Part shown: positions 1 through 8,584 of the stretch, one piece after another
How positions within the stretch are numbered: position 1 is the first letter of the stretch
Layout of the letters: every line of letters starts with the position of its first letter
Assembly (NCBI GenBank): GCA_965219515.1
Contig: OZ244776.1
Coordinates: 558,001-622,000 of the forward strand
Reading direction: 5' to 3'
DNA length: 64,000 nucleotides
Source of the DNA: Ilyomonas sp965219515
Lineage (GTDB): Bacteria > Bacteroidota > Bacteroidia > Chitinophagales > Chitinophagaceae
Program-made: the position numbers and the translations under genes
Notes under the pieces: generated by a model
Told to the model about the DNA's origin: nothing
Databases searched by the model: none
The model's input: only the letters and a program-made list of their open reading frames with translations

Positions 1-498
1 GAAGGTGTTTTTAACGACGGTAAGCGTGAAGGCGTATGGCGCAGATATAGTTTACAGGGCGATCTGATGGCGGTAGAGAATTATAAATACGGCTATAAAA
101 ATGGCAAAAATCAATATTTTGGCATGGCAGGATTGCTACGCGAAGAAAGCTGGCGCGCCGTAAATCCTGAATATCCCTACGATACGGTGGAAGTATATGA
201 TTTGCAGGATCCGAATAAAATTACGCAACGCATTGTAAAAGTAGAAGGCAGCAGCTACCGGCATGGCACGTGGACGTATTATGATCCTTCTACCGGAACC
301 ATTTCTAAAACGGAAGATTATGTATTGGACAAATTGCAAAAGCCTTTTAATAAAGGTCTGATTGCAAAGGAAATAACGGGAAAAGACAGCGCAAACGCTA
401 AAAAAATTCCAAAACCTGCCGAGGTGCAGGCTTATGAAAAGAAAAACAGCGGTAAGAAAAAGATAAAGGTGCGCGACGGAAATACGGGTTATAATTAA
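1..498 (+). CDS. MORN/YwqK-like repeat protein, C-terminal part (5' truncated by window edge)
   Basis: The frame is open from base 1, so the gene begins upstream of the window. The visible 165 residues start with a repeat of the type EGVFNDGKREGVWRRYS, followed by a second copy around NYKYGYKNGKNQYF. This is the pattern of MORN-like repeats in the YwqK group, common as outer-surface or exported proteins in Bacteroidota. A third, weaker unit is GTWTYYDPSTG near residue 90. The C-terminus is lysine rich (KKNSGKKKIKVRDG) and looks disordered. The ATG at 67 falls inside a repeat and is not a credible start. A strong hairpin follows the stop codon. Function is not known; the repeat assignment is by eye. 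Confidence 0.7.
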   Translation, partial: EGVFNDGKREGVWRRYSLQGDLMAVENYKYGYKNGKNQYFGMAGLLREESWRAVNPEYPYDTVEVYDLQDPNKITQRIVKVEGSSYRHGTWTYYDPSTGTISKTEDYVLDKLQKPFNKGLIAKEITGKDSANAKKIPKPAEVQAYEKKNSGKKKIKVRDGNTGYN

Positions 499-515
499 AT
501 GAAAATTGCTTTACA

Positions 516-554
516 GCAAAACTGCCGGAAACATTGTGTTTCCGGCAGTTTTGC
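516..554. terminator. Bidirectional intrinsic terminator between the MORN gene and pnp
   Basis: A perfect 17-bp stem (516-532 with 538-554) encloses a 5-base loop, and T-rich sequence lies at both ends. It sits between two convergent genes and can serve both. Confidence 0.85.
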
Positions 555-579
555 TTTTGTGATTTATGTAGCGATTGTA

Positions 580-2778
580 TTACGATTGCTTGTTTGGCGT
601 AATCTGCGGGCGTGGGCGGTTTGGGTCGCGCGGCTGCGGCTTATCATTATTATTCGTTATTCCTTCGGGTTTTGGCATCAGCGCTTTTCTGCTTAGTCTA
701 AACTTACCCGTTTTCGGGTCAACGTCCATTAATTTCACTTTTACTTTATCTCCTTCATTCAGAACGCCCTGCATACTTTCTAATCGTTTCCAGCTTATTT
801 CGCTGATGTGAAGCAGACCTTCTTTCTTAGGTAAGAATTCTACAAAAGCGCCAAAATCTTTGATGCTTTTTACGGTGCCTTCGTATTCTTTTCCTACTTC
901 CGGTACGGCAACAATACCCATAATCCATTCTTTCGCCTGCTCAACGCCTTCCTTCTGTGTACCAAAAATGCTTACTTCTCCTGAATTGCCAACTTCTTCA
1001 ATATTAATTGTTGTTCCGGTTTCTTTTTGTATTTCCTGAATTACTTTGCCTCCCGGTCCGATAACGGCACCAATATATTCTTTATCAATAATAATTTTTT
1101 CCATGCGCGGCGCATGAGCTTTTACATCGGGACGATGTTCGGGCATACATTCGTACATGGCATCAAGAATGTGCAAACGACCTTTGCGAGCTTGCTCCAA
1201 TGCTTCGCGCATTACATCCATACTCAATCCGTCAACCTTAATATCCATTTGCACACCACAGATTCCTTCGCGCGTACCGGTTACTTTAAAATCCATGTCT
1301 CCCAAATGATCTTCATCACCCAAAATATCTGTTAGAATGGCATATTTACCTTCCGGATTGGTAATCAGTCCCATTGCCACGCCGCTTACATGCTTTGGCA
1401 GCGGCACGCCGGCATCCATCAGCGCCAGCGAACCGGCGCAAACGGTAGCCATGGAAGAAGAACCGTTCGATTCTAAAATATCACTAACCACGCGCACGGT
1501 GTAAGGATAATCATTGCCCGGCATCATTTGCTTCAGGCTGCGCATGGCAAGATTGCCATGACCCACTTCGCGGCGGCTTTGTCCGCGCATCATTTTTACT
1601 TCGCCTGTGCTGAACGGAGGAAAGTTATAATGTAAGAAAAACTTGGAATCGCGGGAAACGGCAGCACTTTCTACCAGCAAATCATCCAATGGCGTACCTA
1701 AGGTAACCGTTGTTATAGACTGTGTTTCGCCACGTGTGAATAATGCCGAGCCGTGTGGTGTTGGCAGCGGATCGGTTTCCATCGCCAGCGGCCGCACTTC
1801 GTCCAGTTTACGTCCGTCGAGGCGCACGCGATCATGCAGAATCATATTGCGAACCACTTCCCATTCCAGATCGCTGAAATATTTTTTCGCTAATTTTTTA
1901 TGTTCATTTTCGGCTTCTTCGCCAAGGCTGGCAATCAGTTCGTCTTTAATGGCTTTAAAACCTGCCGAGCGTTCGTGCTTGCTTAAGCCGCTTTTTGCAA
2001 TGTCATATATTTTATCGCTTGCATAAGCCTGAACGGTTGCTTGTAAGGCTTCGTTCTGTTCCGGCACTTTGTATTCTCTTTTGGCGGTAATGCCAACCAA
2101 ATCTCTCAGTTGCTGCTGCGCTTTTATTTGTACCCGAATGGCATCATGCGCAATATCCAAAGCCTTTACCAAATCTTCTTCACTGCATTCTTTGGCTTCG
2201 CCTTCTACCATCATCAAATTTTTCTCGGTAGCTGCGATGATAAATTCCATATCCGCTTTTTCCAGTTCTGTGCGGGAAGGATTTACCAGAAATTGTCCGT
2301 CCACTTTGGCAACGCGAACTTCTGAAAGTATTTCTTTGATGGGAATATCTGAAACGGCTAACGCAGCCGAAGCAGCCAAACCGGCCAACGCGTCGGGCAT
2401 CACCTCTCTATCGCTTGATATGAGATTGATAATTACCTGCACTTCGCAATAATAATCATCGGGAAACAAAGGACGCAAAGCGCGGTCAACCAGCCGGCTG
2501 GTTAAAATTTCATAGTCGTTCAACCGGGCTTCCCTTTTGAAAAAGGAGCCGGGAATGCGTCCTGCTGAAGCGAATTTTTCCTGATAGTCAACGCTTAATG
2601 GAAAAAAATCCTGCCCTTCTCTCGGTTCTGTATTGGCAACTACGGTGGCAAGAATTATGTTATTTCCCTGTTTAACGGTAACAGATCCGTCGGCCTGACG
2701 GGCTAATTTTCCGGTTTCAATCGTTATTTCGCGGCCGTTGCCAGAATCAAATGTTACACTCTTTGGTTGAGTCAGCAT
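580..2778 (-). CDS. pnp: Polyribonucleotide nucleotidyltransferase (PNPase)
   Basis: PNPase degrades RNA 3' to 5' by phosphorolysis in the cytoplasm. The 732-residue product has the full family layout: a first RNase PH domain (about 10-145), an alpha-helical linker, a second catalytic RNase PH domain (about 325-540, with FFLHYNFPPFSTGE and a GDEDHLGDMDFKV motif), a KH domain (about 565-625, IGPGGKVIQEIQ) and an S1 domain (about 640-705, GTVKSIKDFGAFVEF). The tail is a short proline- and asparagine-rich extension. The start MLTQPKSVTF fits the family N-terminus. rpsO lies just upstream on the same strand, the conserved rpsO-pnp order found in many bacteria. Confidence 0.97.
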   Translation of the reverse strand: MLTQPKSVTFDSGNGREITIETGKLARQADGSVTVKQGNNIILATVVANTEPREGQDFFPLSVDYQEKFASAGRIPGSFFKREARLNDYEILTSRLVDRALRPLFPDDYYCEVQVIINLISSDREVMPDALAGLAASAALAVSDIPIKEILSEVRVAKVDGQFLVNPSRTELEKADMEFIIAATEKNLMMVEGEAKECSEEDLVKALDIAHDAIRVQIKAQQQLRDLVGITAKREYKVPEQNEALQATVQAYASDKIYDIAKSGLSKHERSAGFKAIKDELIASLGEEAENEHKKLAKKYFSDLEWEVVRNMILHDRVRLDGRKLDEVRPLAMETDPLPTPHGSALFTRGETQSITTVTLGTPLDDLLVESAAVSRDSKFFLHYNFPPFSTGEVKMMRGQSRREVGHGNLAMRSLKQMMPGNDYPYTVRVVSDILESNGSSSMATVCAGSLALMDAGVPLPKHVSGVAMGLITNPEGKYAILTDILGDEDHLGDMDFKVTGTREGICGVQMDIKVDGLSMDVMREALEQARKGRLHILDAMYECMPEHRPDVKAHAPRMEKIIIDKEYIGAVIGPGGKVIQEIQKETGTTINIEEVGNSGEVSIFGTQKEGVEQAKEWIMGIVAVPEVGKEYEGTVKSIKDFGAFVEFLPKKEGLLHISEISWKRLESMQGVLNEGDKVKVKLMDVDPKTGKFRLSRKALMPKPEGITNNNDKPQPRDPNRPRPQITPNKQS

Positions 2779-2885
2779 AAATTATTTTTATTTTGAAAAA
2801 GAAAACGGCGGTGCAAAAAAGGAAGTGAATGATGCCGGTTTCTGCGTGAAAGATAAAATATTGCGACAAGGCTGAGGTTATAATA

Positions 2886-2923
2886 AAAAAGTATTCCCAA
2901 GCCGATGACTGCGGGTTGGGAAT
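2886..2923 (-). terminator. Probable terminator downstream of rpsO
   Basis: On the minus strand an 8-bp stem (2916-2923 with 2893-2900), with partial pairing inside it, is followed by a T-rich run. It lies between rpsO and pnp, so it may attenuate read-through into pnp. Confidence 0.55.
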
Positions 2924-2947
2924 CAATAATACTTATAACATAGCGGC

Positions 2948-3220
2948 TTATTTTCTAAGTCCTAACTTTTCAATCAAAGCGCGGTAGCCCTGCAAATTGT
3001 GTTTTTGCGTGTAAGCCAGCAAACGCTTGCGCTTTCCTACCAGTTGCAATAAACCGCGATTGGTTGAAAAATCTTTTTTGTTGGTCTGCAAATGTTTAGA
3101 AATGCCGGAAATACGCTCGGTAAGAATCGCTACCTGAGCTTCAATGGAACCTGTGTTTTTAGCATCGCCGCCGAATGTTGAAAAAATTTCTGATTTTCTT
3201 TCTGTAGTTAAATAAGACAT
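2948..3220 (-). CDS. rpsO: 30S ribosomal protein S15
   Basis: S15 binds the central domain of 16S rRNA early in assembly of the 30S subunit. The 90-residue product has the normal S15 length and motifs: an N-terminal helix ending in GDAKNTGSIEAQVAILTERI, then HLQTNKKDFSTNRGLLQLVGKRKRLLAYTQ. The start MSYLTTERK is the usual one in Bacteroidota. It is followed by pnp on the same strand. A hairpin lies in its leader. Confidence 0.97.
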   Translation of the reverse strand: MSYLTTERKSEIFSTFGGDAKNTGSIEAQVAILTERISGISKHLQTNKKDFSTNRGLLQLVGKRKRLLAYTQKHNLQGYRALIEKLGLRK

Positions 3221-3241
3221 CTTACTTCTTGAGTTTAATTG

Positions 3242-3259
3242 ATATCCTTTACAGGATAT
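3242..3259 (-). promoter_or_regulatory. Hairpin in the rpsO leader, with a promoter-like -7 element upstream
   Basis: A perfect 7-bp stem with a 4-base loop lies 22 bases upstream of the rpsO start. A TACATTTG match to the Bacteroidota -7 element (minus strand, 3273-3280) lies just before it, but no good -33 box is seen. The hairpin could be a site for S15 autoregulation. That is inference from position only. Confidence 0.4.
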
Positions 3260-3345
3260 TTTAAAGTGGCGGCAAATGTAGCGTAAAGTTAGAGATTATG
3301 GAAACTTAATTTCCCAACAAATCGCTATTTATACATAACCCATTT

Positions 3346-3774
3346 TTATTGTTGCAACCGTTTTTGCAAAACCGAAATGGCCGCATCGCCATAGCTGATA
3401 AAGGTCTCTTTGTTTTGAAAACCGGCTGTTTTCATCAACACTAAACCATTTGGATCTAAATATAAAAAGGTGGGAAAGCCAAATAAGGCATAGCTTTTTC
3501 TGATTTCAATGCCATCTTTCTTTAAAGCATCATATCGTACATTAATGAAATTCTGATTATAAAAAACAGCAACTTCTTCGGCTGGAAATACGGTTTGTTC
3601 CATTTGCCGGCAGTATGTGCACCAGTTGGTAAACATTTCTATAAACAGCATCTTGTGTTCCTTTTTTGCCTTGCCTAACGCCTGCTGCCATGACAAATTT
3701 TCAAAATGAACAGACTGACCGTTGCCTTTTATAAAAAAAAAAGAAGCCAGGCTGATGAAACAAATTTTTTGCAT
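3346..3774 (-). CDS. Exported thioredoxin-family protein
   Basis: The product of about 142 residues has a hydrophobic N-terminal signal (MQKICFISLASFFFIKGNGQ) and a thioredoxin-like fold with the CxxC motif in NWCTYCRQME, followed by a typical FPTFLYLDPNG strand with its cis-proline. It probably acts as a thiol-disulfide oxidoreductase in the periplasm. The start at 3774 was preferred over the longer open frame to 3810 because it begins directly at the signal peptide. It is divergent from the VWA gene, with about 226 bases between. The partner protein is unknown. Confidence 0.8.
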   Translation of the reverse strand: MQKICFISLASFFFIKGNGQSVHFENLSWQQALGKAKKEHKMLFIEMFTNWCTYCRQMEQTVFPAEEVAVFYNQNFINVRYDALKKDGIEIRKSYALFGFPTFLYLDPNGLVLMKTAGFQNKETFISYGDAAISVLQKRLQQ

Positions 3775-4000
3775 CCTTAAATTTTTGATTTTAGCAGGTG
3801 AAGCATACATTTCATTTTCTGAAAAGAGATCAATCCCAAAGTTGCGGAAGAGTTTCTTGCGATGGTTTCAAAAATTTGTATTCTGCACTCACTTTACAAC
3901 CCATCATTTACAACTCAAAATAAAATGCATAATTATTGCAAAACACAATAACTTTCTTTTAGAGATTTTTTTATTTCAGTTTGTTGTACCTTACACTTCT

Positions 4001-5098
4001 ATGATTGGACACCGTTTTATACAATTTGATCCCAACGAAAAAGGAAAAACCCGCTTTGAACAATTATTGGATTTATTTATGCAAATGCTTATTTATACCA
4101 GCGGCGATGTAGCTGAAGCCATGCGATGGATGAGCCAGCTTGATAAGCAATACGGGCTTACGGATGATGAATATGGTATAGGCGATTTTATTGATGAACT
4201 GAAAGAAAAAGGCTATTTAACCGAAGACAATGAAAAGGGAAAGATTGAAATTACTGCCAAAAGCGAGCAAAGTATCCGTAAAAAAAGCCTGGAAGAAATT
4301 TTTGGTAAACTGAAAAAATCGAAGCAGGGCGATCATCATACCAATAAGCCAGGGCAGGGTGACGAAATTAGTCCTGATTTTCGTCCGTTTCAGTTTGGCG
4401 ATATGCTGGAGCAGATTGATTTTACAGAAAGCATCCGCAATGCGCAGATAAATCATGGCGTTGACAGCTTTACCATGCGGGAAGATGATCTGCAGATTCA
4501 CGAAACCGATTTTAAATCTCAGACTTCTACCGTGCTGATGATTGACATTTCTCACTCGATGATTTTGTATGGCGAAGACCGCATTACACCGGCGAAAAAA
4601 GTAGCGATGGCGTTGAGTGAACTGATTCAAACCAAATACCCGAAAGACACATTGGACATTGTGGTGTTTGGCAATGATGCGTGGCCAATTGAAGTAAAAG
4701 ATTTGCCTTATCTGCAGGTAGGTCCATATCATACAAATACCGTTGCGGGTCTTGAACTGGCGATGGATATTTTGCGAAGAAGAAAGAACGCCAACAAACA
4801 GATTTTTATGATTACGGATGGCAAGCCAACGTGTTTAAAAGTTGGCAAGCAATATTATAAAAACAGCTTTGGTCTTGACAGGAAAGTGGTCAATCGTTGC
4901 ATTAACCTGGCTGCACAATGCAAGAAGCTGAAGATACCAATAACAACGTTTATGATTGCTTCCGATCCATATTTGCAAAAGTTTGTAACGGAGTTTACGG
5001 AGATGAATCACGGCAAAGCTTTCTTTGCGTCATTAGATAAATTAGGCGCATTTATTTTTAAAGACTTTGAAAGCGGAAAAAGGAAGACGGTGTATTAA
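4001..5098 (+). CDS. VWA domain protein (partner of the MoxR-type ATPase)
   Basis: The 365-residue product carries a C-terminal von Willebrand factor A domain with an intact metal-ion-dependent adhesion motif, DISHS at about residue 182, followed by the threonine and aspartate regions (VVFGNDAW, FMITDGKP). The N-terminal 170 residues are charged and mostly helical. Such proteins pair with MoxR/ChlI-like AAA+ ATPases, and one is encoded about 0.7 kb downstream. The longer open frame upstream of 4001 runs antisense to the thioredoxin gene, so the start MIGHRFIQFD was chosen. The VapBC-like pair that now separates it from the ATPase gene is unusual. Confidence 0.85.
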   Translation: MIGHRFIQFDPNEKGKTRFEQLLDLFMQMLIYTSGDVAEAMRWMSQLDKQYGLTDDEYGIGDFIDELKEKGYLTEDNEKGKIEITAKSEQSIRKKSLEEIFGKLKKSKQGDHHTNKPGQGDEISPDFRPFQFGDMLEQIDFTESIRNAQINHGVDSFTMREDDLQIHETDFKSQTSTVLMIDISHSMILYGEDRITPAKKVAMALSELIQTKYPKDTLDIVVFGNDAWPIEVKDLPYLQVGPYHTNTVAGLELAMDILRRRKNANKQIFMITDGKPTCLKVGKQYYKNSFGLDRKVVNRCINLAAQCKKLKIPITTFMIASDPYLQKFVTEFTEMNHGKAFFASLDKLGAFIFKDFESGKRKTVY

Positions 5099-5100
5099 TA

Positions 5101-5140
5101 TTTGAAAAGAGCAGTTATGATTTGAAAAGAGCAGTTATGA
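5101..5140 (+). repeat. 20-bp tandem duplication over the start of the antitoxin gene
   Basis: Two identical 20-base copies (5101-5120 and 5121-5140) lie directly after the VWA stop. Each contains the purine-rich start region and an ATG. The ATG in the first copy reads only two codons before a stop. The second opens the antitoxin gene. Confidence 0.9.
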
Positions 5141-5379
5141 AAATTATAACCATTCAGGTGCCGGACGATTCGGTAGATTTTGTAGAAGAATTTGTGGAAC
5201 GGATTGGTGGAAATGTGGAGGACAAGGAAGAAGAAAAAGTGAAAGAGAAGAAGCCGGTAAAAAAAGAAGGAAAGAAAAAAGTAGAGGGAAAAATTGACCA
5301 TACTTATTTGTTTGGCAAATGGAAAGACTTTGACATTGATGCGCGGAAATTAAGGGAAGATACATGGCGGGGAAAGTGA
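5137..5379 (+). CDS. Putative VapB-like antitoxin
   Basis: The 80-residue product has a short N-terminal strand-helix part (MKIITIQVPDDSVDFVEEF), a very lysine/glutamate-rich middle and a C-terminal segment, TYLFGKWKDFDIDARKLRED, of the kind that wraps a PIN toxin. The ATG at 5137 was chosen over TTG at 5122 because it follows the duplicated purine-rich stretch. It overlaps the toxin gene by 16 bases, typical of translationally coupled toxin-antitoxin pairs. The assignment rests on context and C-terminal pattern. No DNA-binding domain can be named with certainty. Confidence 0.7.
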   Translation: MKIITIQVPDDSVDFVEEFVERIGGNVEDKEEEKVKEKKPVKKEGKKKVEGKIDHTYLFGKWKDFDIDARKLREDTWRGK

Positions 5380-5753
5380 AAGTTATTCTCGACACTGATA
5401 TTCTCATAAAGGCCTATCGTGGTGGTGAGAACAAGATCAGAAATCTTACGCTGCTAAAAGATCAATATTGCATTTCTCTAATTACTGCTATGGAATTAAT
5501 TAACGGTGCAAATACGTTTAGACAAATAGCTTCCTTCAACAAAGTTTTAAGAGTTTACGATCTTATTCACATTAGTGAAAACATCTCGCTCCAGGCTTAT
5601 AAAATTTTCCGTCAATACACAGTTAAGCACCATCTTGGATTCGCTGATTGTTTCATTGCAGCAACAAGTATTAAACACAATCTGCAACTTTATACCGACA
5701 ACAAAAAAGATTATCATTTCATAGAAAATATTTCTTTCTACGAAGAAAAATAA
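5364..5753 (+). CDS. PIN-domain ribonuclease toxin, VapC-like
   Basis: VapC toxins are metal-dependent RNases that cut tRNA or rRNA. This 129-residue protein has the PIN acidic residues: D10 in VILDTD, E44 in AMELING, D95 in GFADCFIAAT and D112/D116 in TDNKKDY. All are present, so the enzyme looks active. It overlaps its antitoxin gene by 16 bases and is followed 17 bases later by the AAA+ ATPase gene. It is the only one of three toxin genes in the window without a visible lesion. Confidence 0.85.
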   Translation: MAGKVKVILDTDILIKAYRGGENKIRNLTLLKDQYCISLITAMELINGANTFRQIASFNKVLRVYDLIHISENISLQAYKIFRQYTVKHHLGFADCFIAATSIKHNLQLYTDNKKDYHFIENISFYEEK

Positions 5754-5770
5754 AGGATACAAACAATCAA

Positions 5771-7312
5771 ATGAACAGACAAAATATAAAGACGTTAGGC
5801 GAGCTAAAGAAAAGCGGTTATAAACCGAAGACAGTTAAAGAAGAAATCAGAGACAATCTCATTCAAAAAATCAGGAGCAAAGACAATCCGTTTACCGGTA
5901 TTATGGGTTATGAAGATACCGTAATTCCAGATACGGAAAGAGCGTTGCTTAGCCGGCACAACATCCTGTTTCTTGGCTTGCGCGGGCAAGCAAAAACGCG
6001 TATGGCAAGGCAAATGACAGAATTACTCGATGAATACATTCCCGTTGTTGCCGGCAGCGAAGTGAACGACGATCCGATGAAACCATTAAGTAAATTTGCA
6101 AAAGATCAGATTGCGGAATATGATAATGATACGCCAATTGAATGGATTCACAGAAGCGAGCGATATGGCGAAAAACTGGCCACGCCGGATGTTAGCGTAG
6201 CCGATTTAATCGGTGATATTGACCCGATTAAAGCGGCCAATCTGCGTCTTTCTTTTGCCGATGAAAGAGTGATTCATTATGGCATTATTCCGCGCAGCAA
6301 CAGAGGCATTTTTGTAATTAACGAACTGCCCGATTTGCAGGCGCGTATTCAGGTAGCATTATTTAATATTTTGCAGGAAGGCGACATTCAGATTCGCGGT
6401 TTTAAACTGCGGATGCCGTTGGATATTTTATTTGTATTTACTGCCAACCCGGAAGATTATACCAATCGCGGCAGCATCGTTACGCCGCTGAAAGACCGCA
6501 TCGAAAGCCAGATATTAACGCATTATCCGAAAGATTTGGAAACATCACTGGCGATTACCGAACAGGAAGCTGACATATTGGATGAACAAAAGCAAAAAGT
6601 AACGGTGAGCGATTTGGCAAAACGCTTAATTGAACAGGTGGCTTTTGAAGCCCGCAACAATGAATATGTAGATAAAAAAAGCGGCGTAAGTGCGCGTCTT
6701 ACTATCGCAGCATTTGAGAATGCCGTGAGCAGTGCCGAACGCCGCGCCATCATACACAATGAAAAACAGACGCAGGTTTGGATCAGTGATTTAACCGGTA
6801 TTATCCCCGCGATAACGGGCAAGATAGAACTGGTGTATGAAGGTGAGCAGGAAGGTCCGTATCAGGTTGCCGTAAACTTATTAGAAAAAGCCATTCGCAC
6901 ACAGTTTCTCACTTATTTTCCCAACCCCGAAGCGGCGAAGAAAAAACGTAATTCCGGCAAGCCATCGCAAAGTGTAAAAGCCGAAGAAGAAAGTCCTTAT
7001 AAAGCCATTACGCGCTGGTTTGATGCCGGCAACCACGTGGATTTATTTGTTGATATGAAGGATGCAGAAAAGATTGCGGTTTTGTATAAAGTAGATGGCT
7101 TATATGGCTTCATTAAAAAATATTTTCCAAACGCAAATGAAAAAGAAAACGCTTTGCTGATGGAGTTTGTGCTGCATGGCTTATCTGCTTATTCCATGAT
7201 AAGCAAGAAAGTGATTGAAGGTAAAATACAGTTTAAAGATTTAATTGGCAGCATGATGAACTTAGGACAGATGAATTTTGAAGAAGATGATTATACGGAT
7301 GACTACCGATAA
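5771..7312 (+). CDS. MoxR/magnesium-chelatase-like AAA+ ATPase
   Basis: The 513-residue protein has a Walker A motif GLRGQAKT (K75), a Walker B-like segment FVINELPD (N184-E185, with Asn where Asp is usual), sensor 1 in FVFTANPEDY and a lid domain. This is the ChlI/MoxR pattern. Such ATPases work with a VWA partner as a chaperone or remodelling machine, and the partner here is the upstream VWA protein. It starts 17 bases after the VapC-like gene and may be co-transcribed with it. The substrate is unknown. Confidence 0.88.
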   Translation: MNRQNIKTLGELKKSGYKPKTVKEEIRDNLIQKIRSKDNPFTGIMGYEDTVIPDTERALLSRHNILFLGLRGQAKTRMARQMTELLDEYIPVVAGSEVNDDPMKPLSKFAKDQIAEYDNDTPIEWIHRSERYGEKLATPDVSVADLIGDIDPIKAANLRLSFADERVIHYGIIPRSNRGIFVINELPDLQARIQVALFNILQEGDIQIRGFKLRMPLDILFVFTANPEDYTNRGSIVTPLKDRIESQILTHYPKDLETSLAITEQEADILDEQKQKVTVSDLAKRLIEQVAFEARNNEYVDKKSGVSARLTIAAFENAVSSAERRAIIHNEKQTQVWISDLTGIIPAITGKIELVYEGEQEGPYQVAVNLLEKAIRTQFLTYFPNPEAAKKKRNSGKPSQSVKAEEESPYKAITRWFDAGNHVDLFVDMKDAEKIAVLYKVDGLYGFIKKYFPNANEKENALLMEFVLHGLSAYSMISKKVIEGKIQFKDLIGSMMNLGQMNFEEDDYTDDYR

Positions 7313-7318
7313 AATTAT

Positions 7319-7394
7319 GGATTATGAATTATGAATTATAAATGAAGAAAACAATTCAGTAAATACAGCATTCATAATTCATAATTCATAATTA
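7319..7394. repeat. Imperfect inverted repeat of ATTATGAATT-type units
   Basis: Two 26-base arms (7319-7344 and 7369-7394) match at 23 of 26 positions as an inverted repeat around a 24-base centre. Each arm is built from short ATTATGA repeats. It lies downstream of the AAA+ gene and could form a long hairpin in either transcript. Confidence 0.75.
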
Positions 7395-7440
7395 ACCCTC
7401 TGGTCTGATAATTGTTTTTATTTATGTAAAATCTTGCATT

Positions 7441-7626
7441 ATGGAAGACAAAAAAACAAATGTCAATCAGCCTACACAGGATGCGATGAAAGGTTACGAC
7501 CCAACGGAAAGAGACTTTCAGCGTACGGAAGAAGAAACAGATAACATTGATAAATCTGAAATAGAAGCTGACAACGAAAGAACCAAAAAGGCGAATACGG
7601 AGCCAAATAAAAGCAACATCAATTAG
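7441..7626 (+). CDS. Small acidic/hydrophilic hypothetical protein
   Basis: This 61-residue frame has no hydrophobic segment and is rich in Asp, Glu, Asn, Lys and Thr. It is probably disordered. It starts with ATG after a spacing typical of the region, and codon use resembles its neighbours. No family is recognised. It lies between the ATPase gene and the cupin gene, both on the same strand. Confidence 0.55.
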   Translation: MEDKKTNVNQPTQDAMKGYDPTERDFQRTEEETDNIDKSEIEADNERTKKANTEPNKSNIN

Positions 7627-7690
7627 TAAACAAATTTGTAAACGATAGCTGGTATCTGCAAAGACGCCAGCTATTTTATCTTGATCGTTT

Positions 7691-8083
7691 ATGGAAGAAA
7701 AGTTCAATGAATCTACCATCAATCGTCCGGAAGGTGACCGCATCATTAATGCACCTTTTGTTGTGTCTGATCTTCAGGCGCATATTAAACAAATAACGGA
7801 AGAAGACGCTTATTTTACCAGCGACCGAAACGCCATTACCTTATTTAAAGCTCATCGTGTAAGTGTTGTGTTGGTTGCATTGCGTAATGGTGCCGAAATG
7901 AGTACGCCGGAACCATCGGGAAAAGTGGGCGTGATACAAGTAATGAGCGGTAGCCTGAATATTGAAATTGAAGACGAGACATCATCTGTTAGTCAACAGC
8001 AATTGATTTCTTTTCATGGTCATTTGGGATATCATATTCTGGCAACAGAAGATACGATTTTCCTGCTTACTTTTTGCGATTGA
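7691..8083 (+). CDS. Cupin-domain protein
   Basis: The 130-residue protein contains one beta-barrel cupin domain over about residues 55-130, with the two typical parts around RNGAEMSTPEPSGKVGVIQVMSGSLNIEIED and SFHGHLGYHILATED. The usual metal-binding His/Glu set is incomplete in the first motif, so it may bind a small ligand rather than act as an enzyme. It is convergent with the MNT nucleotidyltransferase gene, with about 20 bases between the stops. Confidence 0.7.
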   Translation: MEEKFNESTINRPEGDRIINAPFVVSDLQAHIKQITEEDAYFTSDRNAITLFKAHRVSVVLVALRNGAEMSTPEPSGKVGVIQVMSGSLNIEIEDETSSVSQQQLISFHGHLGYHILATEDTIFLLTFCD

Positions 8084-8102
8084 TCAACGTAAAATCAATC
8101 AT

Positions 8103-8420
8103 TCAGCTTTCGTAAATTACTTTCCCGGTAGCGCATATTTCCTCTATAAAAGGATTGGTATCAGCCGTTTCACACACAGAAAATGGATGCAGCTCTATGT
8201 TTTTAAACTGCCTCTTTAAAGAAGCCGTTTTTTCAACATTAAAAAAGTAATTATCGGTAAAACAATCGCTCCAGACAGCAAGGTCTATATCGCTGTGTTC
8301 ATGCGGGTTTCCTTTTGCCATGCTTCCAAAAAGAATGGCTTTTTTCACGATAAAGCCATTGCTGTTAAGTGCGGCCAAAAAACCATGAATCTCATTGTCT
8401 ATATTTTTTCTTCTAACCAT
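8103..8420 (-). CDS. MNT-domain nucleotidyltransferase (antitoxin of a HEPN/MNT pair)
   Basis: The 105-residue protein has the minimal nucleotidyltransferase signature GSMAKGNPHEHSDIDLAVWSD (GS motif and DxD). In HepT-MntA modules the MNT protein neutralises a HEPN RNase by adding AMP to it. The upstream HEPN gene overlaps this start by about 20 bases, as in functional pairs, but is broken by a stop codon and an insertion sequence. The MNT gene itself is intact. Confidence 0.85.
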   Translation of the reverse strand: MVRRKNIDNEIHGFLAALNSNGFIVKKAILFGSMAKGNPHEHSDIDLAVWSDCFTDNYFFNVEKTASLKRQFKNIELHPFSVCETADTNPFIEEICATGKVIYES

Positions 8421-8584
8421 TTTTTTATCGCTTCTACTTTTTGCAATTGATTTTTCACATAGTTTGGTGTTGCCTGGTTATGCAGTGCTTTTGAAAAATT
8501 GGGATAGCGTCCGCGAATATTCCAGCTATTTATTACTACCAAAAAATCAAGCTGTTCCGAACTCAATTCTATTTCGCAGTCTTA

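Noticed and set aside
3722..4000. Upstream extension of the VWA gene frame
   Set aside because: It runs antisense to the thioredoxin gene and lacks family similarity; the ATG at 4001 starts the recognisable protein.
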